A stretch of 64,000 nucleotides of DNA from an uncultured Ruminococcus sp. (GTDB lineage Bacteria; Bacillota; Clostridia; Oscillospirales; Ruminococcaceae): assembly GCA_945868475.1 (NCBI GenBank), contig CAMBLM010000001.1, positions 310,001 through 374,000 of the forward strand, in the 5' to 3' direction. The notes under the pieces were generated by a model. That model had not been told where the DNA came from. It saw only the letters and a program-made list of their open reading frames with translations, and searched no databases. Numbering within the stretch: position 1 is the first letter of the stretch; every line of letters starts with the position of its first letter. This document shows, one piece after another, positions 51,952 through 60,789 of this stretch. The position numbers and the translations under genes are program-made.

Positions 51952-52695
51952 TTGGACATGAGCTACTACAAAAAAATCGTTGAGTGCTGCAACGGTATGA
52001 CTTTTGTTACAAAATACTCGGGTGCTGAGCGGACGGGCGGCAAGCGCGCACCGAGATCGGAGCCGACCTCTGAGCAAAAGCAGCAGTACAACATGCGCAA
52101 GGCGATTGAGCGACTGTTTTATACTTTGCTCTGCAATTTTTATCCGGGAGATTACAACATCGTGCTTACATACCCTGCAAATGACCGCCGAACGGTCAAC
52201 GAGGCAAAGGCAACAGTCAGAGATTTTTTGCGGTTGTATCGCAGGTATTGCAGACAGCACGGATATCTGCCCGATTATATTTACAACACGGAGATCGGAG
52301 AGCGCGGCGCTTTACATCATCACATTATCCTGCATAGTCATCGCGATATTGAGGAGATAGAGGACCTATGGGCGCAAGCTTCGGGCGGCAGGGTACAGCA
52401 TAACGGCAACTGGCGGCTTTGGTCAAACTATGACTGGCACGGCTTGGCAGAGTATCTTATCGACCGTACAAAGGGCGGCAAGCTGCCTGATACGCACATA
52501 ATCGGAGAGCGACGCTATACAACGAGCAAGGGGCTTAAAAAGCCAAAGGTCACGCTTGAGCGCATAGATGCCAAGCGGTGGTATGCACCCAAAGCGCCTA
52601 AAGGCTATGAGCTTATACCTGACAGTATACGCAGCGGCACGGACGATCTGACAGGCGGCAGTTACATCAAGTATGGCATGAGGAGGCTGATTTAA
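51952..52695 (+). CDS. HUH endonuclease-type replication protein (G2P/ORF2-like)
   Basis: 247 residues. The histidine motif of HUH nucleases is in GERGALHHHIILHS (about 118-131), preceded by DYNIVLTYP and YIYNTEIG beta strands; a candidate catalytic tyrosine is in HGLAEYLIDRTKGGK. This is the pattern of replication-associated proteins of rolling-circle elements that are also found in many Clostridial prophages. Likely role: nicking DNA at a replication or processing origin. TTG 51952 lies 7 bases after AAGGGG; ATG 51958 is the alternative start. Confidence 0.75.
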   Translation: MDMSYYKKIVECCNGMTFVTKYSGAERTGGKRAPRSEPTSEQKQQYNMRKAIERLFYTLLCNFYPGDYNIVLTYPANDRRTVNEAKATVRDFLRLYRRYCRQHGYLPDYIYNTEIGERGALHHHIILHSHRDIEEIEDLWAQASGGRVQHNGNWRLWSNYDWHGLAEYLIDRTKGGKLPDTHIIGERRYTTSKGLKKPKVTLERIDAKRWYAPKAPKGYELIPDSIRSGTDDLTGGSYIKYGMRRLI

Positions 52696-53066
52696 TGCAA
52701 TACAACAACACACCGAGCGAGGACGTTGAGCAGGCGCAGCTGTTTGCGTGGGCGGCTTATGCGAGCGGCAAATATCCCGAGCTTGCGCTTATGTATCACA
52801 TACCCAACGGCGGCAAGCGTGGCAAGGCAGAGGCGGCGCGGTTTAAGCTGCAGGGCGTAAAGGCAGGAGTGCCGGATATATTCCTGCCGTGCGCAAGAGG
52901 CGGATATCACGGCTTATACATAGAGCTTAAGCGTGTTAAGGGCGGTCGTGTATCGGCGGTGCAAGAGGAGTTTATCAAGGCTTTGCGATTGCAGGGTTAC
53001 AGAGTGGAGGTCTGCTTCGGTATGGTGCAGGCGAGAGAGGTTATTGTTGAGTATTTGGAGGGATAG
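52695..53066 (+). CDS. VRR-NUC domain nuclease
   Basis: 123 residues, a stand-alone VRR-NUC (PD-(D/E)XK) nuclease: E9 in PSEDVEQAQLFAWA, then MYHIPNGGKRGKAEAARFKLQGVKAGVPDIFLP with the active-site Asp, and GLYIELKRVKGGRVSAVQEEFIKALRLQGY with the E-x-K. Such nucleases cut branched or Holliday-type DNA and are common phage genes near packaging modules. One-base TAATG overlap with the HUH gene. Confidence 0.88.
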   Translation: MQYNNTPSEDVEQAQLFAWAAYASGKYPELALMYHIPNGGKRGKAEAARFKLQGVKAGVPDIFLPCARGGYHGLYIELKRVKGGRVSAVQEEFIKALRLQGYRVEVCFGMVQAREVIVEYLEG

Positions 53067-53068
53067 CG

Positions 53069-53260
53069 ATGTCGGACAAAGAGTGCTTAACAGACGAGCA
53101 GATCAGAGCGGCGTTTGAGCGTTGGTGCCGCGGTGAGCGGATATGCGACATTGCCGCAAGTCTGTATGTCTGTGAGCAAACGCTTTTTAGGTCATTTAAG
53201 CGGCGCAAACTGCGTAAGCCAAGAGGCGCAAGTGTTAGTGACTTAACCTCAAAACAATGA
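53069..53260 (+). CDS. Small helix-turn-helix phage protein
   Basis: 63 residues: EQIRAAFERWCRGERICDIAASLYVCEQTLFRSFKRRKLRKPRG forms a plausible HTH with a basic end. It may act as a DNA-binding regulator of the late genes or in packaging, but there is no direct evidence. It starts 2 bases after the VRR-NUC stop. Confidence 0.65.
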   Translation: MSDKECLTDEQIRAAFERWCRGERICDIAASLYVCEQTLFRSFKRRKLRKPRGASVSDLTSKQ

Positions 53261-53287
53261 TACAATTTTTTACAGAGAGGTGAGATC

Positions 53288-53611
53288 ATGGCAAAGGCTT
53301 TTGCAAAGAGTTTTTACGACTCTGCGGCTTGGCAATCAGCAAGGGACAGTTACATATCCGAGCGCATAAGCATTGACGGTGGAGCGTGCGAGAGATGCCG
53401 CAAAGAGCAGGGATATATTGTGCATCACAAGATATGGCTCAATAAGCATAACATAGGCGATCCAAACGTTACACTTAACCGCAAAAACTTTGAGTATCTC
53501 TGTAAAAATTGCCATGATTTAGAGCATTTTGAGCAGCTTAACGGCCACAAAAAACCAAAATTACAATGTTTTTTTGATGCAAGCGGACAGCCGATGCCCC
53601 CCATTCCGTGA
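53288..53611 (+). CDS. HNH endonuclease
   Basis: 107 residues with two CxxC zinc pairs around the HNH site: ACERCRKEQG, then VHHKIWLNKHN (His of the motif) and NFEYLCKNCHDLEHF. In HK97-like phages an HNH protein next to the small terminase assists cos cleavage and packaging, which fits its place directly before terS. GAGAGGTGA precedes the ATG. The 81 bases to the next gene contain a GC-rich palindromic stretch near 53664-53680 that might be part of cos. Confidence 0.88.
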   Translation: MAKAFAKSFYDSAAWQSARDSYISERISIDGGACERCRKEQGYIVHHKIWLNKHNIGDPNVTLNRKNFEYLCKNCHDLEHFEQLNGHKKPKLQCFFDASGQPMPPIP

Positions 53612-53692
53612 TAACGGACGCGGTAAAAAACTACCGGTTGGGAACATCTTTTATAACGCGGCTCACGTGCGCGCGAAAGGGGGTCACTTTGT

Positions 53693-54061
53693 ATGGCGGA
53701 GGGAAAAAAGATAGACCGTGATGCGGTTGTATCTAAGGCGATGCGCGGATATAAGCGGATTTTTAAGGATATGCCTGCGGATAAGAGATTTTTGGCGGAG
53801 CAGATCTATCCGACAGCGGCTTATCTTGCAGGCGTGATTCACGAGCTTAAGGAGCAGGTCGCCGAAGTCGGTTTTATTGCGGAGCAGGTCAACGGCAACG
53901 GATTTAGCAAGGTTGACACGACTCCTGCTTACAAGGAGCTTAAGGACACGGCCATAAAGCTCAACAGCTGCATCGACACGCTTGGTAAGCTTTGTCCGGA
54001 GCTTAAAAAGGCACTTGGCAATTGCCGTGAGGACGATTTTATTAATTTTATCAGCAAGTAG
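53693..54061 (+). CDS. Terminase small subunit (P27 type)
   Basis: 122 residues, helical, with the end typical of P27-type small terminases (YKELKDTAIKLNSCIDTLGKLCPELKK). It recognises phage DNA for packaging. AAGGGGG lies before the ATG. Between it and the large subunit is an 88-base gap with a GCGGC/GCCGC hairpin (54062-54091). Confidence 0.78.
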   Translation: MAEGKKIDRDAVVSKAMRGYKRIFKDMPADKRFLAEQIYPTAAYLAGVIHELKEQVAEVGFIAEQVNGNGFSKVDTTPAYKELKDTAIKLNSCIDTLGKLCPELKKALGNCREDDFINFISK

Positions 54062-54149
54062 GCGGCGTTGCTCGCTTTGCTCGCTTGCCGCAAGGGCGTT
54101 TTAAGGGGTATATCAAGCAGTAACTGCAATAGTTTGTGAAAGGGCGCTT

Positions 54150-55820
54150 ATGACGGAGTTTGAGGAGTATTTTACGGGGGTCTTGGACGGGCGCATTGTT
54201 GCTTGTGACAAGATACGCAAGATCGCTGAGCGGCTGCTCAACGCTTATACTTGCCCCGGGAGATATCACTTTGATTACGATGTTGCAAAGCGGCACACGG
54301 ATTTTATCGAGCGGTTTTGTCGGCAGCCTACGGGCAAGATCGGCACGCCGTTACAGTTACAGCTTTTCCAAAAGGCACGTTTCCAAGCGATTTTTGGTTT
54401 TGTCGATGATAACAATTTACGGCAATACAACGAGTGCCTTATCGTTGAGGGGCGAAAAAACGGCAAGACTACCGAGGTCGCATCGGTTGAGATAGATATG
54501 CTCACAAATGACCGTGAGGGTGCGCCTCAGATATACAACGTAGCCACTCAGAGGGAGCAGGCGACACTTGGATTTAACGCTTGTCACAAGATGGTCAAGC
54601 AGTCGCCCGAGCTGTCGAGGCACATACGCAAGAGAGCGTCAGACTTATACTTTGCGTATAACATGGGATTTATCAAGGCTTTAGCGTCCAACACTAACAG
54701 TCTTGACGGACTTGATGTACATTGCGCTGTTATAGACGAGCTTGCGGCTATCAAAAACCGTGACATATACGACCTTATCAAGCAGGCTTGTTCGGCGAGG
54801 TCGCAGCCGCTTATATTTTGCATCACGACAAACGGTTTTATACGGCACGGCATTTTTGACAAGCAGTATGAGTACGCAAGCGGAGTTATTGACGGATCTA
54901 TCGAGGATGAGCATTTCCTGCCGTTTATTTACGAGCTTGACGACCCTGACGAGATATGGGACGAGGACAAATGGATAAAGGCTAATCCGGGACTTGGTAC
55001 GATAAAGAGCCTTGATTATTTACGGCAATGCGTTGACAAGGCGCGGAGTGACCCGAGCTTTTTGCCGACGGTATATGTCAAGGACTTTAACGTGCCGCAG
55101 ACTTCCGAGAGTTCGTGGCTCCGATATGAGGAGCTTAACAATGAGGAGCTGTGGGATATACCGTTTGATTACGGCATCGGCGGCTTTGATGCGGCAGACA
55201 GCGTTGACCTTAATGCGGCTAAGTGCATTTTTCAGCGGCCTAATGATGATAAGATCTATGTTAGGTCTATGTACTGGATCCCCGAGAGCGTTATCCGTGA
55301 GCAGGAGATGCGCGGCGATCGCAAGGAGCGTGACAGCGTACCGTACAGCTTATGGATAGAGCAGGGATATATGCGTACCTGCACGGGGTCAAAGTGCGAC
55401 AAGCGTATATTTCTGGACTGGTTTAAGGAGTTAAGGGACAATGAGGACATATACATACGATACATTGGATATGACCCGTGGCATATTGATGATACATTGC
55501 TCCGAGAGTTTAAGGCGGAGTTTGGTGAGCAGGCTATGATACCGGTTAGGCAGGGCACGGCGACATTATCACGTCCGATGGACGAGCTTAGGGCGGATTT
55601 TAAGGCACACCGCATTGTTTACAACAACAATCCCATTGACAAATGGTGCTTGATAAACACGGCGGTACGCAAGGACATTAACGGCAACATACAGCCGGTC
55701 AAGAGCCTTGACCGCACGCAGCGCATTGACGGCACGATAGCTTTGCTTTGTGCATATATTGCGCTTTTGGATAACAGAGATAATTATGTTTGTCTTAACA
55801 AGGCGGCGGATGAGGGTTAA
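54150..55820 (+). CDS. Terminase large subunit
   Basis: 556 residues, ATPase plus nuclease that drives DNA into the prohead. Walker A is in IVEGRKNGKTTEVAS (about 98-110), Walker B in VHCAVIDELAAIKN (about 190-203), the ATPase coupling motif in FCITTNG, and the nuclease acidic residues start at GGFDAADSVDLNAA (about 345) with further Asp near the end. It matches the HK97/P27-linked Terminase_1 family. AAAGGG precedes the ATG. Confidence 0.93.
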   Translation: MTEFEEYFTGVLDGRIVACDKIRKIAERLLNAYTCPGRYHFDYDVAKRHTDFIERFCRQPTGKIGTPLQLQLFQKARFQAIFGFVDDNNLRQYNECLIVEGRKNGKTTEVASVEIDMLTNDREGAPQIYNVATQREQATLGFNACHKMVKQSPELSRHIRKRASDLYFAYNMGFIKALASNTNSLDGLDVHCAVIDELAAIKNRDIYDLIKQACSARSQPLIFCITTNGFIRHGIFDKQYEYASGVIDGSIEDEHFLPFIYELDDPDEIWDEDKWIKANPGLGTIKSLDYLRQCVDKARSDPSFLPTVYVKDFNVPQTSESSWLRYEELNNEELWDIPFDYGIGGFDAADSVDLNAAKCIFQRPNDDKIYVRSMYWIPESVIREQEMRGDRKERDSVPYSLWIEQGYMRTCTGSKCDKRIFLDWFKELRDNEDIYIRYIGYDPWHIDDTLLREFKAEFGEQAMIPVRQGTATLSRPMDELRADFKAHRIVYNNNPIDKWCLINTAVRKDINGNIQPVKSLDRTQRIDGTIALLCAYIALLDNRDNYVCLNKAADEG

Positions 55821-55839
55821 TATAATGAGCAGGTCGGTT

Positions 55840-55855
55840 TTGCAGTCAAATGCAA
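55840..55855. repeat. Dyad repeat copy 3, between terminase and portal genes
   Basis: TTGCAGTCAAATGCAA, just before the AGGGGGTG ribosome site of the portal gene. A tiny overlapping frame (55825-55881) reads through it as VLQSNAK, the same residues as in copy 2. Confidence 0.8.
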
Positions 55856-55873
55856 AGATAAGGGGGTGCGGCA

Positions 55874-57094
55874 ATGGCTGACGGAGATATTGAGAGGGCG
55901 GTTGAGGAGTATTTTAAGACATTGACGGCATACACGCCTTGTTTTCGCTCGTTCGAGGGGTCGCTATACGAGATGGAGCTGACGAGGGCGGCGGTACACT
56001 CGTTTGCTACGCACGTTTCCAAGCTCAAACCCGAGGTCAAGGGGAGCGGCAACGGGGCATTTGAGAGGGCATTACAATACAAGCCCAACGGCATTATGGA
56101 CACCAAAAAGTATTTATACCGTTTGGCTACGGGGTATATGGTGGACAACACGGCACTTATTGCGCCGTTATACAATCGATATGATGAGATATGCGGATTT
56201 TATCCGATGCCTGCGGCTAAATGCACGATAGTTGACCACAAGGGCGTCAAGTACATACGCTATCACATTGGCGGTGGGCGCTATGCGGCTATTGAGCTTG
56301 GGCGGTGCGGCATACTCAATCAGTATCAATACCGTGATGAGCTTTTTGGGGAGAGCAACGCTTGCTTACGTCCGACAATGGAGCTTATAAACACCAACAA
56401 TCAGGGCATTATCGAGGGTGTTAAGAGTTCGGCGGCTATCCGATTTATGGCAAAGCTTGCAGGCACGTTTAAACCCGACGACATCAAAAAAGAGCGCAAG
56501 CGTTTTACGGAGGAAAATCTATCTGCAGACAACAGCGGCGGCGTAATGGTATATGATGCAAAGTATGCCGATGTTAAGCAGATCGAGAGCAAGCCGTTTG
56601 TAGTCAACAGCTCGCAGGTGGCACAGATAAAAGAAAATGTATTTAATTATTTTGGAACAAACGAGCATATACTCCAAAATAATTTTACGTCGGACGAGTG
56701 GAATGCTTACTACGAGGGCAAGATCGAGCCATTTGCTATTGAGATGAGCCTTGTACACACAAACATGGTATTTAATGCCCGTGAGATAGCATTTGGCAAT
56801 GAGATAGTTTTTACGGCAAACAGATTGCAGTATCTAAGCAATGCCGAAAAGCTCAACACGGTAACACAGCTGTTTGACCGTGGATTTATAACGCACAATC
56901 AGGGCTTAGAGATATTTAACATGGCACCGGTCGAGGGCGGTGACAAAAGATATATCCGCAAGGAGTACGCTTTGACAGACAATTTTAAGGACGTTGCGGA
57001 GAGTAAGGAGGTTGGAGATAATGCCGATAGTGGAGGGCAGACAGTACAGGTCGATGCAGCCGATACAGCCGATACAGACGGACAAGTTGATTGA
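55874..57094 (+). CDS. Portal protein (HK97 family)
   Basis: 406 residues forming the dodecameric portal through which DNA enters. Recognised from MELTRAAVHSFATHVSKLKPEVKG, ATGYMVDNTALIAPLYN, the wing/stem region TMELINTNNQGIIEGVKSSAAIRFM and VFNYFGTNEHILQNNFTSDEWNAYYEGKIEPFAIEMS. The C-terminal end is Asp/Ala-rich and overlaps the protease gene by 74 bases in another frame. Confidence 0.9.
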   Translation: MADGDIERAVEEYFKTLTAYTPCFRSFEGSLYEMELTRAAVHSFATHVSKLKPEVKGSGNGAFERALQYKPNGIMDTKKYLYRLATGYMVDNTALIAPLYNRYDEICGFYPMPAAKCTIVDHKGVKYIRYHIGGGRYAAIELGRCGILNQYQYRDELFGESNACLRPTMELINTNNQGIIEGVKSSAAIRFMAKLAGTFKPDDIKKERKRFTEENLSADNSGGVMVYDAKYADVKQIESKPFVVNSSQVAQIKENVFNYFGTNEHILQNNFTSDEWNAYYEGKIEPFAIEMSLVHTNMVFNAREIAFGNEIVFTANRLQYLSNAEKLNTVTQLFDRGFITHNQGLEIFNMAPVEGGDKRYIRKEYALTDNFKDVAESKEVGDNADSGGQTVQVDAADTADTDGQVD

Positions 57095-57623
57095 CAGCGA
57101 GTGCTATGTTGACGGCTATGCGATGACCTACGAGAGATACAAGCTTTTTGACGATGACGAGGGCGGCATCTGGGAGCAGTTTATGCCAAACTGCTTTGAC
57201 GAGTGCGATATGTCGGACGTTATAATGCAGTACGATCACAAAGGCAGGGTATTTGCACGCAACAGCAACGACACGCTTAAGCTTATTGTTGACAGCAAGG
57301 GCTTGCGCATCGGTGCGGACTTATCCAAGACCGCCGAGGCAAGGTCATTATACGAGGACATAAGTGCAGGCATGATAACAAAAATGTCGTGGACGTTTGC
57401 GCCGCTGGAGGGGCGGTACAGATACGACCGTGACAGCCGCACAATTATCCATTACGGCGTTAAAAAGATATATGACGTATCGGCGGTGAGCATTCCTGCA
57501 AATGACGGTACGGCTATATATACGCGTAACTTTTGCGACGGAGAGATCAAGAGAGTACAGCAGGAGCTGCTGGAGGCGGAGAAAAGACGATTAAACTTAA
57601 AACTTAAACTGGAGGGATTTTAA
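57021..57623 (+). CDS. Prohead maturation protease (HK97 family)
   Basis: About 200 residues. Family motifs are VDGYAMTYERY, VIMQYDHKGRVFARNSNDTLKLIVDSKGLRI (the His of the catalytic site) and ISAGMITKMSWTFAP with the Ser, then YDVSAVSIPAND. It trims the capsid during maturation. ATG 57021 is chosen with AAGGAGG 9 bases upstream; a longer frame starting at 56994 lies in portal coding sequence without a ribosome site. Its stop overlaps the capsid start by one base. Confidence 0.9.
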   Translation: MPIVEGRQYRSMQPIQPIQTDKLIDSECYVDGYAMTYERYKLFDDDEGGIWEQFMPNCFDECDMSDVIMQYDHKGRVFARNSNDTLKLIVDSKGLRIGADLSKTAEARSLYEDISAGMITKMSWTFAPLEGRYRYDRDSRTIIHYGVKKIYDVSAVSIPANDGTAIYTRNFCDGEIKRVQQELLEAEKRRLNLKLKLEGF

Positions 57624-58819
57624 TGGGACTTAAAGAGATCGAGGCAAGACTGGCGCAGATCAAGCTTGACATGGACGCTGAGGGTGCGGACATTGAGGCA
57701 CTCGGCAAAGAGGTTGACGACCTTATCGAGCAGCGCAGCGCAATAATCAAGGCTAATGAGAGCAGGTCGGCTTTGCTTGCAAAGATAGCAGGCGGTGAGG
57801 TCGGCGGCGCAGATAACAGCACAGGCGCACAGCTTGGCGCATTTGCTGCACCGATCGGCGGTGAGCCTGCTGTAAGCGAGGCTGAGAGCCGTGCGAAGGA
57901 ATTTGTTGACACAAACAGGATGGTTATTTCGGGCGCAGAGAGCCGCTCGCTGCTCTTATCGGGCGGCAAGATCGCTACACCTACAAAGGTAAGTGATTTT
58001 AGCGAGAGCATCACGGGAGTATCGAGCATCATTGACATGGTTACTGTTGAGGACTGCACGGGCATGAGTGAGGACAAAGTGCCTTACGAGGACACGGAGG
58101 CTGAGGCATCGGACAAGGTTGAGGGCGAGGATGCAGCTGAGAGCAATGGAACTTTTGGCATTGTAAGCATCAAGCCATCGCTCAAATCGCTGATCTCCTA
58201 TGTGAGCAAGGAGATACAGAATCAGACTAATCTTAACTACACGGCAAAGGTGCAGGAGCAGGGTATCAGGGCGCTCAGACGCGCGGCTGTAAATGTAGTT
58301 ACCGATGCTGTTATTGGCAGCGCACTCAAAAAAGAGGTAACGGACATTACTGCTATTGATGATAAGACACTCCGCAAGATCGTACTCAATTACGGTTCCG
58401 ACGATACTGTTGAGGGTGATGCTGTACTGTTTTTAAACAAGGCGGACCTTGTTGCTTTCGGCGACATTCGCGGCGAGAAGGAGAAAAAGGCTGTATATGA
58501 GATTATACCCGACGGAACGAATCCGAACACGGGCATTATCAAGGATGGCGGTCTGACCGTAAGATACTGCATAAACAGCAAGTGTGCGGCTCTTACGGGT
58601 GCGGTAAACAGCTCGTCGGATAAGACATATCCGACAATGTTTTACGGCAAGCCAAAGGCTGTCAAGCTTGATCTTTTCGGCGATTATACGATCGAAACAA
58701 GCAAGGACTACAAGTTTGCTAAGGGATTGCTTTCTATCCTCAGCGAGGCACGCATCGGCTCGGAGCTTGTAGTTAAAAACGGTATGGTCGTTATCTCCTT
58801 GCCTAAAGCAAGCGGTTAA
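57623..58819 (+). CDS. Major capsid protein (HK97 fold)
   Basis: 398 residues. The first 60 or so residues form a coiled-coil delta (scaffold) domain (LKEIEARLAQIKLDMDAEGADIEALGKEVDDLIEQRSAII) normally removed by the upstream protease. The HK97 fold follows from about residue 110 (KVSDFSESITGVSSIIDMVTVEDCTG, then ISYVSKEIQNQTNLNYTAKVQEQGIRALRRAAVN and a C-terminal YTIETSKDYKFAKGLLSILSEARIGSELV). Position after portal and protease is standard. Confidence 0.93.
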   Translation: MGLKEIEARLAQIKLDMDAEGADIEALGKEVDDLIEQRSAIIKANESRSALLAKIAGGEVGGADNSTGAQLGAFAAPIGGEPAVSEAESRAKEFVDTNRMVISGAESRSLLLSGGKIATPTKVSDFSESITGVSSIIDMVTVEDCTGMSEDKVPYEDTEAEASDKVEGEDAAESNGTFGIVSIKPSLKSLISYVSKEIQNQTNLNYTAKVQEQGIRALRRAAVNVVTDAVIGSALKKEVTDITAIDDKTLRKIVLNYGSDDTVEGDAVLFLNKADLVAFGDIRGEKEKKAVYEIIPDGTNPNTGIIKDGGLTVRYCINSKCAALTGAVNSSSDKTYPTMFYGKPKAVKLDLFGDYTIETSKDYKFAKGLLSILSEARIGSELVVKNGMVVISLPKASG

Positions 58820-58832
58820 GGAGTGGTGACGG

Positions 58833-59117
58833 ATGTCGCTGTTAGACGAGGTCAAACTCAATCTCCGTGTTACGTCAACTGTATTTGATGAGGCGGAGAT
58901 AGTGCCGCTCATCGAGGCGTGCAAGGCTGATCTTGCGCTTTCGGGCGTTGTCAAGTGGGACGATGCCGACCCTTTATGCAAGAGGGCGGCTGTATCGTAC
59001 TGCAAGGGGCATTTTGGCTTTGACGACAAGGCAGGGCGGTACTTGGAGATATACGAGCATTTAAAGGTTGCGATGTCCTTATCCGCTGAGTACAGCGGCA
59101 AGGGTGAGCAGATATAA
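58833..59117 (+). CDS. Head-tail connector protein (gp6-like)
   Basis: 94 residues, all helical: SLLDEVKLNLRVTSTVFDEAEIVPLIEACKADLALSGV, then a conserved end EHLKVAMSLSAEY. It fits the DNA-packaging/adaptor family that docks under the portal. GGAGTGG precedes the ATG. Confidence 0.85.
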   Translation: MSLLDEVKLNLRVTSTVFDEAEIVPLIEACKADLALSGVVKWDDADPLCKRAAVSYCKGHFGFDDKAGRYLEIYEHLKVAMSLSAEYSGKGEQI

Positions 59118-59135
59118 GAGAGGCAGGGAGCATTA

Positions 59136-59420
59136 ATGTACGACAACTACAAGCAGGTTAAGCTTTTGGCTGAGGTCGGGGACGATGCTCCCTGCGTTGT
59201 TTTTGCGAGGGTACGGTCGGTATCGGCTGATGAGGCTGTAAGGGCGTATCAGATGAGTGCCAAGGCTAAGTATCAGCTTACAGTCAACAGTTTGGAGTAC
59301 GGTAGGCAGATGTATGTTGAGATAGACGGCGAGGTTTACGCTGTATATCGCACATACGATGCATCGGCTGACAAGGTGGAGCTGTATGTTGAGGACAAGC
59401 TGGGGGTATATAATGGCTAA
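59136..59420 (+). CDS. Head closure / head-tail adaptor protein
   Basis: 94 residues, mostly beta (VKLLAEVGDDAPCVVFARVRSVSADEAVRAYQMSAKAKYQLTVNSLEYGRQMYVEIDGEVYAVYRTYD). It is in the slot where SPP1 gp16-like stoppers are encoded; assignment rests on place and size. Overlaps the next gene by 8 bases. Confidence 0.75.
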   Translation: MYDNYKQVKLLAEVGDDAPCVVFARVRSVSADEAVRAYQMSAKAKYQLTVNSLEYGRQMYVEIDGEVYAVYRTYDASADKVELYVEDKLGVYNG

Positions 59421-59787
59421 GGCGGTTACAGCCGCAGACTTCGCGCCGTCGCTGTCGGCGGCATTGCAGTATTACGACACGGCAATGCAGGAGCAGATAC
59501 AAAAGGCTGTTGACAATGAGGCTAAACCGCTCAAAGCGGATATCATTGTGACATCGCCCGACAGGACGGGCAAGTATAAGCGTGGCTGGAGGCTTGTTAA
59601 AAAGTACGAGGGTGCATTTAAGTACACCGTTATTGTACACAACAAGCCGAGATACAACGTTGTACATCTCGTTGAGCACGGCCGAGGGGAAAAGAGCATC
59701 GGCGCACGTCCGCACGTTCTGGCGGCGCAGGAAAAACACGTTGACGCACTCATCAAGCGCATTGATGATGTTATAGGGAGCTGGTGA
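59413..59787 (+). CDS. HK97 gp10-family tail component
   Basis: 124 residues. The central part (IVTSPDRTGKYKRGWRLVKKYEGAFKYTVIVHNKPRYNVVHLVEHGRGEKSIGARPHVLAAQEKHVDALIKRIDDVI) is the typical gp10-like neck/tail-completion protein ending: hydrophobic VVHLVEHG, then ARPHV. ATG 59413 behind GGGGGTATA is used; a longer frame to 59359 is inside the previous gene. Confidence 0.85.
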   Translation: MAKAVTAADFAPSLSAALQYYDTAMQEQIQKAVDNEAKPLKADIIVTSPDRTGKYKRGWRLVKKYEGAFKYTVIVHNKPRYNVVHLVEHGRGEKSIGARPHVLAAQEKHVDALIKRIDDVIGSW

Positions 59788-59789
59788 CA

Positions 59790-60110
59790 GTGGCATTAAA
59801 AGATGATATTTGCGGCAGGCTCAAAGCGGCAGGATTGACGGTGAGTGAGTGGCTCATATCGGACGGAGGCAGGGCTATCAAGCCGCCTTATGCTTGTGTA
59901 TGCGATGTGGAGGGACACGGGGTCTATGCGGACGGCAAGTGCGTTATCCCGATAGACACGGTCAAGGTACACGTTGTTTACACGCCTGCAAGCGAGGATT
60001 TTTTGCGGAGGGTAACAGACACGCTCCGAGAGTATGGCTCGGAGTGGGAGAAAGAAAAATACAGTGCAGAGCGGGTAATGATCTGCACACTTACGATAGA
60101 GGGAGGTTAA
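59790..60110 (+). CDS. Tail terminator/completion-like protein
   Basis: 106 residues (MALKDDICGRLKAAGLTVSEWLISDGGRAIKPPYACVCDVEGHGVYADGKCVIPIDTVKVHVVY...). Size, mixed alpha/beta build and position between gp10-like and tail-tube genes fit a tail terminator. GTG 59790 is preferred, as GGAG lies about 9 bases upstream; the GTG at 59784 is too close. Assigned mainly by context. Confidence 0.7.
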   Translation: MALKDDICGRLKAAGLTVSEWLISDGGRAIKPPYACVCDVEGHGVYADGKCVIPIDTVKVHVVYTPASEDFLRRVTDTLREYGSEWEKEKYSAERVMICTLTIEGG

Positions 60111-60116
60111 AAAGAT

Positions 60117-60689
60117 ATGAAAAAGAGCATTGTTAAGGTCGGATATGCTCCTATCAACTGGAGCGTCGAGGAGAGCAAGTACACATACGGCGCTATCAAG
60201 TGGTTTGAGAGCGAGAAGAGCGGCGGCCGTGAGTTTGAGGCAACGCCGAGGGGCGAGTCTTACGAGGTATACGCTAACGGCAAGCTTGTAATGGCAGGCT
60301 CGGAGAATGACGGTTACGACATCACGTTACAGCTGCTTGACCTTGTTGATGATGTTGACAAGGAATGGTTTGGCAATGATGTTGACAGCGACAAAAAGGG
60401 TGTTGCGGAGTATTCCGAGGGCAAGGAGTTTCCCAAGTTTGCACTTATCATCGTATATACGCAGACGGACGGCACTTATCTCACTGAGTATTATTATCAG
60501 GTACAGGCGGCAGAGCGTCCCAAGATCAGCGGCAAGACGAGCGAGGGCAAGTTTGAGGCGGCATTTTTGGACACTACGCTCAAAGCGTTGCCAAGAGAGC
60601 ATGACGAGCCTGCAAAGCGTCTCGTGAGATACTCACACAAGACAAGCAGCATGCCGACAGCGGTTGTAGACCCGACAGCGGTGGTATAA
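60117..60689 (+). CDS. Major tail (tube) protein, phi13 type
   Basis: 190 residues. Recognised from VGYAPINWSVEESKYTYGAIKWFESEKSGGREFEATPRGESYEVYANGKLVMAGSENDGYDITLQLLDLVDDVDKEWFGND, characteristic of the phage major tail protein family in Firmicute siphoviruses. It ends with a repeated Val-Val-Asp-Pro-Thr-Ala sequence. Followed by a strong terminator. Confidence 0.88.
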   Translation: MKKSIVKVGYAPINWSVEESKYTYGAIKWFESEKSGGREFEATPRGESYEVYANGKLVMAGSENDGYDITLQLLDLVDDVDKEWFGNDVDSDKKGVAEYSEGKEFPKFALIIVYTQTDGTYLTEYYYQVQAAERPKISGKTSEGKFEAAFLDTTLKALPREHDEPAKRLVRYSHKTSSMPTAVVDPTAVV

Positions 60690-60718
60690 TTCAAGGCATT
60701 ATATAAGAGCGTTTTGGG

Positions 60719-60763
60719 CGATGCCCGTTAAGGCGGCATAAGCCTTGCGGGCATCGTTTTTAT
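60719..60763 (+). terminator. Intrinsic terminator after the tail-tube gene
   Basis: CGATGCCCG (60719-60727) pairs with CGGGCATCG (60748-60756), with an inner AAGGC/GCCTT stem, followed by TTTTTATTAATTTTTTT. It would keep tail-tube mRNA higher than that of the following tail-assembly genes. Confidence 0.85.
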
Positions 60764-60789
60764 TAATTTTTTTGAGGGAGTGGCACGGT

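Noticed and set aside
53664-53680. GC-rich CACGTGCGCGCG stretch as the cos site
   Set aside because: The location before terS is plausible, but no cos consensus can be shown without the packaged ends, so it is not listed as a feature.
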